A stretch of DNA of 46,882 nt from NCBI GenBank assembly GCA_964629645.1, contig CAZVSU010000007.1, positions 1 to 46,882 of the forward strand. The letters run 5' to 3'. Source of the stretch: JAAKFL01 sp964629645. Lineage in GTDB: Bacteria > Chlamydiota > Chlamydiia > Chlamydiales > SLFE01. Position numbers and translations under genes: made by a program. The notes below the pieces were generated by a model. It saw nothing but the letters and a program-made list of their open reading frames with translations. It was not told the DNA's origin and made no database searches. Positions 24,187 to 32,377 of the stretch are shown here, one piece after another (the stretch's first letter is position 1; each line of letters begins with the position of its first letter).

Positions 24187-25701
24187 ATGGATATGATCAA
24201 GCGCCGCCCGTTGACTCTTCTTGTCGCCTTGCTTTCGCTCAAAGCGATTGTTGTCAGCCTGTGGATGTCGGCGTCGCACCTCGGACTTGCACCGGATGAA
24301 GCCCAATATTGGACCTGGAGCCAAGCTCTCGACATCGGGTATTACAGCAAGCCGCCCGGAATCGCGTGGCAGATTTGGCTCAGCACCTTTTTATTCGGAG
24401 ATAGTGTGATCGGAATTCGGATTGGCACGCTTTTTCTTTCATTCCTTATTTCCCTCTCTGTCTACGGTTTAGCGAGAAAGAGCGGCTTGCGATGCCAGAC
24501 CGCTTTTTTGGCCGCCGCTTTAAGCGCCCTGACGCCTCTTGGTCTTTTCGCCTCTTACTATGCCACAACGGATATTGGACTCGTCCTTTTTTGGACCTTA
24601 AGCTGCCTTGTCATCGCGTCTGCCCTCAAGGACAAGCGAACGCCCCGCTTTTGGCTGCTTGGGACCTTGGTCGCCCTCGGCGCCCTTTACAAGTGGCCGA
24701 TTTATCTGATTTGGATTCCCGTTGCGGCAACCGCTGTTTTTGTCCCGTCGTTTCGCTCGCTCAAAATGATGGGCGGATTTGCCGTTTCTCTCATAGGCCT
24801 CAGCCCGAGCTTGATTTGGAACTTTCAGCGCAGCTGGCCCACCTTCCGCCACGTCATGAGTACAGTTGCACCGGGCGAAACGGCTGCCAAAGGAAATTTC
24901 TGGGACTTCTTCGGGGCGCAGGCAGCGCTTCTTTCCCCCCTCTTTTTTCTTTTGCTCCTCTATGCTTTTGTCTTTCTCATCAGACATTTTAAACGGGTTC
25001 CCCTCCCCATCAAATTTTGCGGACTGACGACCGGGGGAGTTCTGCTCGCGTATCAAACGTTAGCTTATTTTCAAAAAATGCAGGGGAATTGGTGCGTCTT
25101 TATTTACCCGACAGCGATCGTGTTTTTGGCCTGGACGCTGATGGAAGGGATGGAAAAAGGAAAAAAATGGCTGTTGCCGGGTTTTGCTGTCTCACTTGTT
25201 TTAGTCGCCTTGATCATGATCGTACCGGGAGCGCAGCTCACCGGCTTGGGACCCAAGATCCCGCTTCGCGTCAACCGCTTTCAAGAGTGTCTTGGGTGGG
25301 AAAGGCTGGGACCTTTAGTGAGTCAGTTAGGCTACGATCCAAAGAAGCATGACCTCGCCGGCCACACCTACCAGATGAGCGCGCTGCTCAGTTTTTACGG
25401 AGAAGGGAAAAAGAGAGCCTATTTTTTGAATCTGGAAGGGAGGCGGCGCAATCAATTTTCTTTTTGGCCCGGCATGAAGAAAGGGACCTCTGTTTTTTTT
25501 GTGTCTGTAGAAAAAGCCCCTTTTCATTTGGAAGAGGCCAAGCGCCGTTTTGAAACAGATCTTGCTCCCTATTTTCAGCGGGTCGATTTCGCCGGCGCCG
25601 AACCTATTTTGGAGATCTATGGAGAGCCTGCCAAAGTGGCGCTTGTGTTTTCGTGCACCTGCTACTTGGGGGGCGCGCTGAGCGATGGCGCCGGTTGGTG
25701 A
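24187..25701 (+). CDS. Glycosyltransferase family 39/83 (ArnT-like) membrane protein
   Basis: A 504-residue polytopic membrane protein of the PMT/ArnT superfamily, which transfers sugars from polyprenyl-phosphate donors to lipid or protein on the outer face of the inner membrane. The diagnostic first loop is GLAPDEAQYWTWSQAL (residues about 34-49), with Asp-Glu as catalytic pair, followed by GYYSKPPGIAWQIW. Eight to ten hydrophobic helices follow up to about 345. The last 130 residues are a soluble tail that includes KPPGIAW-independent periplasmic segments. Its stop codon lies one base from the stop of the converging queF. Acceptor unknown; lipid A or another envelope glycolipid is inference. 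Confidence 0.88.
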   Translation: MDMIKRRPLTLLVALLSLKAIVVSLWMSASHLGLAPDEAQYWTWSQALDIGYYSKPPGIAWQIWLSTFLFGDSVIGIRIGTLFLSFLISLSVYGLARKSGLRCQTAFLAAALSALTPLGLFASYYATTDIGLVLFWTLSCLVIASALKDKRTPRFWLLGTLVALGALYKWPIYLIWIPVAATAVFVPSFRSLKMMGGFAVSLIGLSPSLIWNFQRSWPTFRHVMSTVAPGETAAKGNFWDFFGAQAALLSPLFFLLLLYAFVFLIRHFKRVPLPIKFCGLTTGGVLLAYQTLAYFQKMQGNWCVFIYPTAIVFLAWTLMEGMEKGKKWLLPGFAVSLVLVALIMIVPGAQLTGLGPKIPLRVNRFQECLGWERLGPLVSQLGYDPKKHDLAGHTYQMSALLSFYGEGKKRAYFLNLEGRRRNQFSFWPGMKKGTSVFFVSVEKAPFHLEEAKRRFETDLAPYFQRVDFAGAEPILEIYGEPAKVALVFSCTCYLGGALSDGAGW

Positions 25702-25702
25702 C

Positions 25703-26500
25703 TCATTGCCTCTGAATGCGCTCGACGGGAGGATCAAAAAAATGGGTCGACCGGACAGGGTTGATGTCGAGCCCTCCTCTCCTCGTGTAGTAAAGGCAAA
25801 GAGCAAGACTTTTAGGCTGGCAGCGCTCCATAATGTCGACAAACATATGTTCGATGCAGTGCTCGGCAAAACCGCTGTGATTTCTATAGGAAATGATGTA
25901 CTTCAAGAGTCCTTCGCGGTTGATTTTAGGGCCGCTGTAATCGATTGCGATCGATCCCCAGTCGGGCTGGCCGGTCGCCAAACAGTTTGATTTGAGAAGA
26001 TGGCTCACAAGCGTTTCGCTGACGACCGCCTGCGAAGCAGCCAAAAAATCGGGGTTCCGCTCATAACATTCTGTTTCGATGTCGAGGCCGTCGAGGCAAA
26101 TTCCTTTTAATGTCCCGAAGGGAATAGTGTCTGAGAGGAGGGCCGTGACAGAACCTCCCGCTGCTTGAGAAAGATCCCGCTCAAGAGTCGCTCTCACGTG
26201 TTCAAGGTTTTCAAACTTCGTTTGGGTGAATGAGTTGAGGTAAAGTTTGAGCGACTTTGACTCGATAAGAGAGGGCGTGTCGCAAGGGAAAATAAGGCGC
26301 GCCAAAGAAATGACAGGCTTCCCTTTGGGGTTTAGCCAAGACAGTTCGTATCCATTCCAGATATCGCTCCCGACAAACGGGAGCCTGCCCTCGATTCCGA
26401 GCAACTTTCGCTTTCCCACTCTTTCGACAGGAAATAAAAGCTCGGGGGAGTAGAGGCTGCGGTAATCTGTTTTTTTTCCAAGAGGGGCCATCTCCAACAT
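25703..26500 (-). CDS. queF: NADPH-dependent 7-cyano-7-deazaguanine reductase
   Basis: Reduces preQ0 to preQ1 in queuosine biosynthesis. This is the long bimodular (E. coli-like) QueF: the N-half has GKKTDYRSLYSPELLFPV, and the QueF motif is ESKSLKLYLNSFTQTKF (about 83-99). The C-half has the catalytic Cys in SNCLATGQPDWGSIAI and a conserved HSGFAEHCIEHMF with Glu and His. The start is uncertain: ATG 26500 gives 265 residues and the family-like opening; ATGs at 26512 and 26491 are alternatives, and the longer open frame is not supported. No other queuosine gene is in the window. It diverges from the outer-membrane gene. Confidence 0.93.
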   Translation of the reverse strand: MLEMAPLGKKTDYRSLYSPELLFPVERVGKRKLLGIEGRLPFVGSDIWNGYELSWLNPKGKPVISLARLIFPCDTPSLIESKSLKLYLNSFTQTKFENLEHVRATLERDLSQAAGGSVTALLSDTIPFGTLKGICLDGLDIETECYERNPDFLAASQAVVSETLVSHLLKSNCLATGQPDWGSIAIDYSGPKINREGLLKYIISYRNHSGFAEHCIEHMFVDIMERCQPKSLALCLYYTRRGGLDINPVRSTHFFDPPVERIQRQ

Positions 26501-26598
26501 GCCGGCAAGCATAAAATGAACGGCGCGTCGAAGGCAATAAAAAAATCTGTTCAAAAATAAATTAACCCTGTAGTTTGTAGGCACAAAAAGGAATTCTC

Positions 26599-27348
26599 AT
26601 GAATCGACTCGTTCTTTGCCTCTTCCTGCTCGCGACAAACGCCGCCGCTCTTTCTGCCACCTGCAGTTTTTATGCGGGGCCTCATTTTAATTATACCCGT
26701 CTTGATTTCGACACCCCCTCTGATATCGAAGGTTATGAAGGCGGTGTCACAGTCGGAGTAGAAAAACAATTTGACTGCCTTTTTTCCAGCGTGGATTTTG
26801 AAGGGTATTGGAATGCCGGAAGAATCACAGGCCCCCCCTCTTCCAGAAGCTCTTTGGAAGAGTTTTTTGTCGAGTGGAAAATGGGAACGCAATATAGAGG
26901 CACATGCGGCTCACAGCCCATCCTATTTAAACCCTACACCGGCGTCGGCTGGGACTATCTCGAAAATGAACAGAATCCCGGACCGACAAGCATCACCTAC
27001 CAGCATACGCAAGTTTTTGTTCCGATCGGCTTTTTTGCCTATTGGTGCCCGTTGCAATGTCTCCGCATCGGATCTCAATTTGAGTACCGCCCCGGAGTTT
27101 ACGATGGCCTCCACGTTGACTCATTGCATTTCGACGCCAATTTTGGCCATGGCTTCCGTATCCAGCTCCCCATCGAGTTCACAGGATACTGGAACTGCCA
27201 TTGCTTCGAAGCGCGGATCGTCCCATTTTACGATTGGACTCGCTTTGGATCTGTCGACGATGCAACGCCAAGCCAAGCGTCTGTCGACATTCCCGGCCTC
27301 ACAAGATGGAATCTCGGGATTCGACTCTTATTCGGCATTTGCTTTTAG
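26599..27348 (+). CDS. Cysteine-rich outer-membrane beta-barrel protein
   Basis: A 249-residue secreted protein with a cleavable signal peptide (about 1-20, MNRLVLCLFLL then AALSA). The mature part alternates polar and aromatic residues as in a small beta-barrel and ends in Phe (LLFGICF), typical for outer-membrane assembly. The mature chain has about ten cysteines, some paired (CPLQC, CHC), unusual for barrels but in keeping with the disulfide-linked outer envelope of chlamydiae. A good ribosome site AAGGA lies six bases before the ATG. The haloperoxidase-like gene follows after nine bases and probably shares the transcript. I do not recognise a named family. Confidence 0.8.
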   Translation: MNRLVLCLFLLATNAAALSATCSFYAGPHFNYTRLDFDTPSDIEGYEGGVTVGVEKQFDCLFSSVDFEGYWNAGRITGPPSSRSSLEEFFVEWKMGTQYRGTCGSQPILFKPYTGVGWDYLENEQNPGPTSITYQHTQVFVPIGFFAYWCPLQCLRIGSQFEYRPGVYDGLHVDSLHFDANFGHGFRIQLPIEFTGYWNCHCFEARIVPFYDWTRFGSVDDATPSQASVDIPGLTRWNLGIRLLFGICF

Positions 27349-27357
27349 AGGATAAAA

Positions 27358-28974
27358 ATGAAAAAGAAAATCCTGTTTCCGCTTTTGATTGTGACATCGC
27401 TCCCCTTTGTTTTGTGGGCGATCTCCAACGACGATTTCTTCAGGCTGGCGAGGACCCAGCGAAAAGTCGGGTGTCAAATGGTCAAAGGAGCTGTCGCGTC
27501 CTTTGACGGCCGTCAAGCGTGGCCAAGCCAAACAAACAACGGCGATGAAGCGCGCTATGCCAATTTAAGAGGCTGTTTCGGAAAGGGGCTCGCCCACAAT
27601 GCGAGCGGCTTTATCGAGACAGCGTCGTTTCAAAGTTTAGTCAAAGCGCTGCAAGCCGGCTCGCCATCCGATTTCAATGCGATTCCAATGGGAACCGGCC
27701 CCCGCGTTCTGGCTAACCCGCAAGCTTCGCTCGCCTACTCTTTAAACGGAATCGACAGCTGGCAGGCGTCCATTCTCCCCGCACCTGCTTTTGCTTCGGC
27801 AGAAACAGCGGGGGAAATGTGCGAAGTGTACTGGACAGCGCTGATTCGGGACGTCCCTTTCAATCAATTTGATACCGACGCTCAAGTGGCCGCAGCGATT
27901 GCCGACATCAATCAACTAAGCGATTTCAGAGGCCCTAAGGTCAACGGCCAAGTGACAAGCGAAACGTTTTTAAGAGGGAACACGCCAGGAGACTTGATCG
28001 GGCCCTACATCTCCCAATTTCTCTACCTCGATATTCCCTATGGCCCCTTGACAGTGGTCCAAGAGTTCGACACACCCGTCCCAAGCACCGTCAACGATTT
28101 CAATACCTCTTTTTCCGATTGGCTCACTGTCGTGAACGGCGGCGAAACTGGGGCGTCGACAACCTTGAGCGGCACAAATCATTTTTTGCGGACGCCGCGG
28201 GACCTCGCCGAGTATGTCCATTCGGATTTTCCCGGCCAGGCCGGCATCGATGCCGCCCTCATCCTCAACTCTTTTGGACCCGATGCCCTCGATCCCGCGA
28301 GCCCGTATGTGAACAATCCGACGCAAGGGGGATTTGTCACATTCGGAATCGCCGATGTTCTCGCCTTAGTGCAAAAGGCAACAGAGGAGGCGCTGAAAGC
28401 AGCTTGGTACCACAAATGGCAGGTGAACAGACGGTGCCGGCCAGAAGAGTTTGCCTTCTATGTACAGCGGCAAATCGTCAATGGCGAACCTCTTGCTGTC
28501 AACAGCGAGCTGATCAACTCAGCTGCATTGACAGAGGTTTTCACGACCTTTGGCAGTTATTTTTTGCCCCAGGCCTATCCCGAAGGATCGCCGACGCACC
28601 CCTCCTATCCCGCCGGCCACGCGGCGTTTGTCGGGGCTGTTGCGACCATTTTAAAGGCTTTTTACAACGAAAATTTTGTCCTTCCCAGTCCTGTTGAGCC
28701 CGACGGGACGAATACAAGCTTGGTTCCTTATGCCGGTCCCGATTTGACTGTCGGCAATGAGTTGAACAAGCTGGCCTCAAATATTGCTCTTGGCCGGGAC
28801 CATGCCGGCGTGCACTACCGCAGCGATGGGTGGCAGGGTATCCTTCTTGGAGAACAGGTTGCCATTCAAGTCCTCAATAACGAAGCCTTTCTTTTCAACG
28901 AAAGCTTTAGCGGGTTCACATTGACGAAATTTGACGGGACCACAATCAGAGTGGGGAGGAAACAGTCGCTGTAG
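27358..28974 (+). CDS. Secreted vanadium-dependent haloperoxidase-like protein (PAP2 superfamily)
   Basis: A 538-residue protein with signal peptide (about 1-22, KKKILFPLLIVTSLPFVLWA). The C-half carries all three vanadate/phosphate-binding motifs of the family: WYHKWQVNRRCRPEEF (Lys and Arg), HPSYPAGHAAF (Ser-Gly-His loop) and GRDHAGVHYRSDGWQG (Arg and catalytic His). The wide spacing of the motifs and the length match vanadium haloperoxidases rather than small lipid phosphatases. Vanadate or phosphate use cannot be told from sequence, so an acid-phosphatase role is possible. It would act in the periplasm or outside, next to a cysteine-rich outer-membrane protein made from the same transcript. 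Confidence 0.88.
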   Translation: MKKKILFPLLIVTSLPFVLWAISNDDFFRLARTQRKVGCQMVKGAVASFDGRQAWPSQTNNGDEARYANLRGCFGKGLAHNASGFIETASFQSLVKALQAGSPSDFNAIPMGTGPRVLANPQASLAYSLNGIDSWQASILPAPAFASAETAGEMCEVYWTALIRDVPFNQFDTDAQVAAAIADINQLSDFRGPKVNGQVTSETFLRGNTPGDLIGPYISQFLYLDIPYGPLTVVQEFDTPVPSTVNDFNTSFSDWLTVVNGGETGASTTLSGTNHFLRTPRDLAEYVHSDFPGQAGIDAALILNSFGPDALDPASPYVNNPTQGGFVTFGIADVLALVQKATEEALKAAWYHKWQVNRRCRPEEFAFYVQRQIVNGEPLAVNSELINSAALTEVFTTFGSYFLPQAYPEGSPTHPSYPAGHAAFVGAVATILKAFYNENFVLPSPVEPDGTNTSLVPYAGPDLTVGNELNKLASNIALGRDHAGVHYRSDGWQGILLGEQVAIQVLNNEAFLFNESFSGFTLTKFDGTTIRVGRKQSL

Positions 28975-29105
28975 TCTCTCATCCTGCTAAACAGTTGTGT
29001 GTGAAGGCCCCAGGGGAGGACTTGATCATGGCGATCGATCGGACAACAAAGTGTAAGTTGTTTGACACAAAGACCATTTAGGTCAAAAGACACGGCTCGT
29101 CACAA

Positions 29106-29134
29106 GGCCTCTCAGTGCAGACCTCGAGAGGGCC
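29106..29134. terminator. Weak hairpin between converging genes
   Basis: GGCCTCTC (29106-29113) can pair with GAGAGGGCC (29126-29134) with one bulged G. There is no T-tract. It lies between the haloperoxidase-like gene and the converging dehydrogenase-like gene and may end transcription. The rest of 28975-29143 shows no gene I trust. Confidence 0.3.
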
Positions 29135-29143
29135 CCATTGGGT

Positions 29144-30118
29144 TTAAGTCAGGTCTTTGGCAAGGTTTTTCATGTCCTCGTAGTTGCCGTAGACGAACTG
29201 CCGTAAATTATGAATGAACGAATAAAAACCGTGGTCCTTTTTAGACAGGGGGAAGCGGCTGGATTCATGGGTCACAATCACACGGGGGTTGGACCAAAGA
29301 GCATACTCGCAGGTGATCGGGGGTGAAAAGTGAGAGTCGAGGAGAATGCCTCGAAATTTCCCCGTTTTTCCGACCTCCTCCAAAGCCTCCAAGTCGAACA
29401 CCGTTCCCGTTCCGAAGCCCATAATGACAGAGTCGTCTCTCATCTTTTCAAGCCTTGTTTTCACAAGCCAAGGCTCGACATTTTGTTCCCGGGGGAAGGC
29501 AATCGAAAGGATGTCGATTGTGGGGAGGATCTCTTCGACTTGATCGAGAGGGTAGACGGTGCCGCAATGAGGGTGAAAAGAGGGAATTTCCTGAGCCCCT
29601 ATGACGTTAAACCCCTCTTGACTGGCCCGCCTCGTGATCTCTGTTCCGACAAGTCCTAAACCGAGCTGCAAAAAGGTGCGCTCTTCTATGCGCCACATCG
29701 ATTGTCTCAACCTTTCCATATCAATATTTCGAGGGTCGCAAGACCCCTCTTCCCATCCGAGAAGATTTTTGGCAAACGTGAGCGCCGCACTGATGGCGAA
29801 CTCTCCAATTTGCTTGAGGTTTTCGCTTTTTGTCGTCGAGATCAAAATATTTTTTTGATTTCGGATCTCTTTTACGCAAAGGTCGTCGGTATAGGGAGTT
29901 GGGGAATGGATCCAGTGCAGTCTGGGAAGAAGGCGCAGCTCTTCGGCCTTCAGTTTAGAGCCGTACATGACCTCGACAGCTTGACAGCGCTCGAGCCCCA
30001 GGGAGAGCAGAGGCTGGTCGGGGTCGAGATTCAGCAGCCGGTATTGCGGGAACTCCGAAATCAATGCCGTGAACTCCTCGGCGGTGATGGGCTCTCGAAT
30101 TAAAATATTACCTATCAT
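29144..30118 (-). CDS. 2-hydroxyacid dehydrogenase-like protein lacking active-site residues
   Basis: A 324-residue protein of the D-isomer-specific 2-hydroxyacid dehydrogenase family. The Rossmann loop GLGLVG (153-158) is intact, and the N-terminal substrate domain and hinge helices are recognisable. The catalytic Arg motif (N-x-A-R-G-x-x-V-D) reads GFGTGTVFD, with Thr at 237. The Glu position of the DVFxxEP motif reads DSHFSPP, with Ser at 265. The usual TPH His position reads THE, so the His may be shifted. NAD(P) binding is likely, but ordinary hydride transfer to a 2-oxoacid is doubtful. It diverges from rplU. Confidence 0.82.
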   Translation of the reverse strand: MIGNILIREPITAEEFTALISEFPQYRLLNLDPDQPLLSLGLERCQAVEVMYGSKLKAEELRLLPRLHWIHSPTPYTDDLCVKEIRNQKNILISTTKSENLKQIGEFAISAALTFAKNLLGWEEGSCDPRNIDMERLRQSMWRIEERTFLQLGLGLVGTEITRRASQEGFNVIGAQEIPSFHPHCGTVYPLDQVEEILPTIDILSIAFPREQNVEPWLVKTRLEKMRDDSVIMGFGTGTVFDLEALEEVGKTGKFRGILLDSHFSPPITCEYALWSNPRVIVTHESSRFPLSKKDHGFYSFIHNLRQFVYGNYEDMKNLAKDLT

Positions 30119-30171
30119 AAATGCCTACTTCTGATCGTATTTGTTAAACTCAGATTAGACCCATTTTTCAT

Positions 30172-30200
30172 TTGATTTCAAAGGGATTTCAAGTTAACAT
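30172..30200 (+). promoter_or_regulatory. Promoter-like sequence for rplU-rpmA
   Basis: TTGATT (30172-30177), a 17-base spacer, and TAACAT (30195-30200). A start near 30207 leaves a leader of about 29 bases containing the GGGAG ribosome site before the rplU ATG. Confidence 0.45.
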
Positions 30201-30235
30201 ACTAACGACAAACGATAAAAAATTGGGAGATCAAC

Positions 30236-30565
30236 ATGTACGCCATTATTCAAACAGGTGGAAAGCAGTACAAGGTCCAAGAAGGGGATACAATTGATGT
30301 TGAACGTCTTGGAGCGGAAACAGGATCTGAGTGCCAATTTGACGTATTAATGGTTGTCGATAAAAAAGGCGTTCAAATGGGCGAGCCGACAGTAAGTGAT
30401 TATCAAGTCGTCGGCGAAATCATCGGCGACACTGCCGGCCCGAAGATCGATATCGCTGTCTACAAGAGACGTCAAGGGTATCAGCGCCGCTTAGGGCACC
30501 GTCAACTTTATTCTCAGGTCAAAATCAAAGGCATCAAGAGCAGTCAAAAGAAGGGGGCAAACTAA
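30236..30565 (+). CDS. rplU: 50S ribosomal protein L21
   Basis: A 109-residue bL21, bound to 23S rRNA in the large subunit. Family features are MYAIIQTGGKQYKVQEGDTI at the start, DVLMV in the middle, and the basic YKRRQGYQRRLGHRQ with KIKGI near the end. A GGGAG ribosome site lies six bases before the ATG. The stop TAA overlaps the rpmA ATG by one base. Confidence 0.98.
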   Translation: MYAIIQTGGKQYKVQEGDTIDVERLGAETGSECQFDVLMVVDKKGVQMGEPTVSDYQVVGEIIGDTAGPKIDIAVYKRRQGYQRRLGHRQLYSQVKIKGIKSSQKKGAN

Positions 30566-30810
30566 TGGCACATAAGAAAGGTCAAGGTTCAACCCGAAAC
30601 GGAAGAGATTCTCATTCTCAAAGACTTGGGATCAAGGTAGGGGCTGGCGAGCTCGTGAAGGCAGGCAGTATTCTGGTCCGCCAACGAGGGACAAAATGGC
30701 ACCCCGGAACAAATGTAGCAAGAGGAAATGACGACACATTGTTCGCATTGAAAGATGGTGTTGTTCGCTTCAAGAAGACAAAAAACACGTTTGTCTCGAT
30801 CGAAGCATAA
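30565..30810 (+). CDS. rpmA: 50S ribosomal protein L27
   Basis: An 81-residue bL27 whose N-terminus reaches the peptidyl-transferase centre. It opens with MAHKKGQGSTRNGRDS and has the conserved GTKWHPGTNVARGNDDTLFAL. It has no cleavable N-terminal extension of the Firmicutes type. It is coupled to rplU by TAATG and followed 25 bases later by an intrinsic terminator that sets it apart from obgE. Confidence 0.98.
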   Translation: MAHKKGQGSTRNGRDSHSQRLGIKVGAGELVKAGSILVRQRGTKWHPGTNVARGNDDTLFALKDGVVRFKKTKNTFVSIEA

Positions 30811-30835
30811 GCTCTCCCTTTGTTCAAAACTTTTG

Positions 30836-30868
30836 AACCCAGAGTCGGATGCTCTGGGTTTTTATTTT
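30836..30868 (+). terminator. Intrinsic terminator after rpmA
   Basis: Perfect stem AACCCAGAG (30836-30844) / CTCTGGGTT (30852-30860) with a seven-base loop, followed by TTTATTTT. Its T-tract ends 11 bases before the obgE ATG. Confidence 0.85.
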
Positions 30869-30879
30869 GTGTAGAAAAA

Positions 30880-31872
30880 ATGTTTACAGATCGCGTGCAC
30901 TTACAGTTAGAAGCGGGAAAGGGGGGCAACGGCGCCGTCTGTTGGCGTCGGGAAAAGTATATTCCCAAAGGAGGGCCCTCCGGCGGCAATGGCGGACGGG
31001 GCGGTTCCATCATTTTGAAAGCTGATACCCAAATCTTCAACCTTGATTGGTTTCGGAATCGAAAACGTCTCGCCGCCGAAAATGGCCGCGGGGGAGGGCC
31101 GAACAAAAGGCAAGGGCGGCGGGGAAAAGACCTCGTATTAAAAGTTCCTTGCGGCACCCTCGTCAAAAATGCTGAAACGGGAGCTCTCATCGCCGACCTC
31201 ACAGAAGACGGTGAAAAGATTGTTCTTTGCGAGGGGGGGCGCGGAGGTCGAGGAAATGACAGTTTTAAGACCCCCACCAATCGCGCCCCAAACTACGCCA
31301 CTGCCGGAAAGCCGGGCGAAGCCTTAAGCGTTGAGCTAGAGCTAAAGCTGATCGCTGATGTGGGACTAGTCGGTTTTCCGAATGCAGGGAAATCGACTTT
31401 GATGCATGCCTTGACACGCGTGAAAACTAAGGCAGCGGCCTATCCTTTTACCACACTTCGGCCTAATATCGGCTTTCTCACAGCGCAAGACAGAACTCGG
31501 ATATACATCGCCGATATTCCGGGAATCATTGAGGGAGCCAGCCAAAATCGCGGTCTCGGCATCGAATTTCTCCGTCATATTGAAAGAACGAAGCTTCTGC
31601 TCTTCCTGCTCGACGCCTCAGGGATCGACGGGCGCGATCCCGTTTCTGATTACGACGTTTTGCTCAAAGAGATCGAAGCGTACAATCCGGAGATTCTCGA
31701 CAAGCCAAGGCTCATTGTCCTCAACAAAATCGACGACGATATGTCCAAAGAGCACATCGACACCTTTCAAGAGCGCCTGAGGGGTCATGTCCACAAAATT
31801 TCCGCCGTGACCGGTGAAGGTTTGGATGATCTCGTCAGCGCTATCATTGAGGATCAGTCGCTAAAGGCCTAA
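30880..31872 (+). CDS. obgE: Obg GTPase (CgtA)
   Basis: A 330-residue ribosome-assembly and stress GTPase. The Gly-rich Obg fold spans about 1-155 (AGKGGNGAVCWRREK, GGPSGGNGGRGGSI, CEGGRGGRGND). The G domain follows with G1 GFPNAGKST, G2 YPFTTLRPN, G3 DIPGIIEGA, G4 NKID and G5 SAVTG. The C-terminal OCT domain of some Obgs is absent, as I expect for a protein of this length. A longer in-frame start at 30820 would run through the rpmA terminator hairpin, so ATG 30880 is chosen. No good ribosome site lies before it, and no clear promoter lies in the short gap. Confidence 0.96.
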   Translation: MFTDRVHLQLEAGKGGNGAVCWRREKYIPKGGPSGGNGGRGGSIILKADTQIFNLDWFRNRKRLAAENGRGGGPNKRQGRRGKDLVLKVPCGTLVKNAETGALIADLTEDGEKIVLCEGGRGGRGNDSFKTPTNRAPNYATAGKPGEALSVELELKLIADVGLVGFPNAGKSTLMHALTRVKTKAAAYPFTTLRPNIGFLTAQDRTRIYIADIPGIIEGASQNRGLGIEFLRHIERTKLLLFLLDASGIDGRDPVSDYDVLLKEIEAYNPEILDKPRLIVLNKIDDDMSKEHIDTFQERLRGHVHKISAVTGEGLDDLVSAIIEDQSLKA

Positions 31873-31881
31873 ACGGTAGGA

Positions 31882-32220
31882 TTAGACCGGCGGTGGTTCC
31901 ACAGAAAGTTCAAGATGCACCAACCACAGTTCGTTGGAATCTTGCGAGTCATAGTTAAGCAGATTCAAAAAGGTATCAAAGTCGATCGGCCCCCTTTCAT
32001 ACCACGTATAGTGCTCGTGTTCCATGAACCCGTCTTCTTGTTCCACGATGGCCGAGCGGCTGGCGACGATCTCTTTGAAAATCAAACTGGTTTTTTCATT
32101 TGCGGCAGCTAAATCAAGGGCGAACTCCCTGGCGTCCTCAAAGCCAAAACTGTGGGAATCGTTGAGGACGTCGAATTTGACTTGCGCACATTCGCTGATG
32201 ATAGTAGAGGAAGTGACCAT
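31882..32220 (-). CDS. Small acidic hypothetical protein
   Basis: A 112-residue protein with 22 Asp/Glu against six Lys/Arg, no membrane segment and no family that I recognise. It ends VHLELSVEPPPV. Support for a real gene is the intact frame filling the gap between obgE and rho and a promoter-like sequence directly upstream. There is no ribosome site. It converges with obgE, nine bases apart. Moderately sure it is coding. Confidence 0.55.
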   Translation of the reverse strand: MVTSSTIISECAQVKFDVLNDSHSFGFEDAREFALDLAAANEKTSLIFKEIVASRSAIVEQEDGFMEHEHYTWYERGPIDFDTFLNLLNYDSQDSNELWLVHLELSVEPPPV

Positions 32221-32227
32221 AACTTTT

Positions 32228-32257
32228 GCTATAGAATGATCGAGTCACAATTTTCAA
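32228..32257 (-). promoter_or_regulatory. Promoter-like sequence for the small acidic gene, leaderless spacing
   Basis: On the minus strand, TTGAAA (32257-32252), an 18-base spacer, and TATAGC (32233-32228), seven bases before the ATG at 32220. Confidence 0.4.
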
Positions 32258-32332
32258 TAAAAATTTCAAATCGGAAGGGTCGTGATGCCTTAAGGGCCTG
32301 AACGTAAGGAAAACCATATAAGGAAAGCGAAG

Positions 32333-32362
32333 AAAAAAAGCCGGGCCATCTCCCGGCTTTTT
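32333..32362. terminator. Intrinsic terminator for rho, symmetric
   Basis: Stem AGCCGGG (32339-32345) / CCCGGCT (32352-32358) with a six-base loop, flanked by seven A on the left and a T-run on the right. It works on the minus strand for rho and could also act on the plus strand. Confidence 0.85.
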
Positions 32363-32377
32363 CGAATGAGGGCTGGA

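Noticed and set aside
29028..29081. 17-codon ORF preceded by GGGGAGG after the haloperoxidase-like gene
   Set aside because: The ribosome-site match is good, but the ORF is too short, has no coupled gene downstream and lies between converging genes. Kept only as a note.
30820..30879. Twenty-residue N-terminal extension of Obg
   Set aside because: It would be encoded by the rpmA terminator hairpin and T-tract, and ATG 30880 gives the normal Obg N-terminus.
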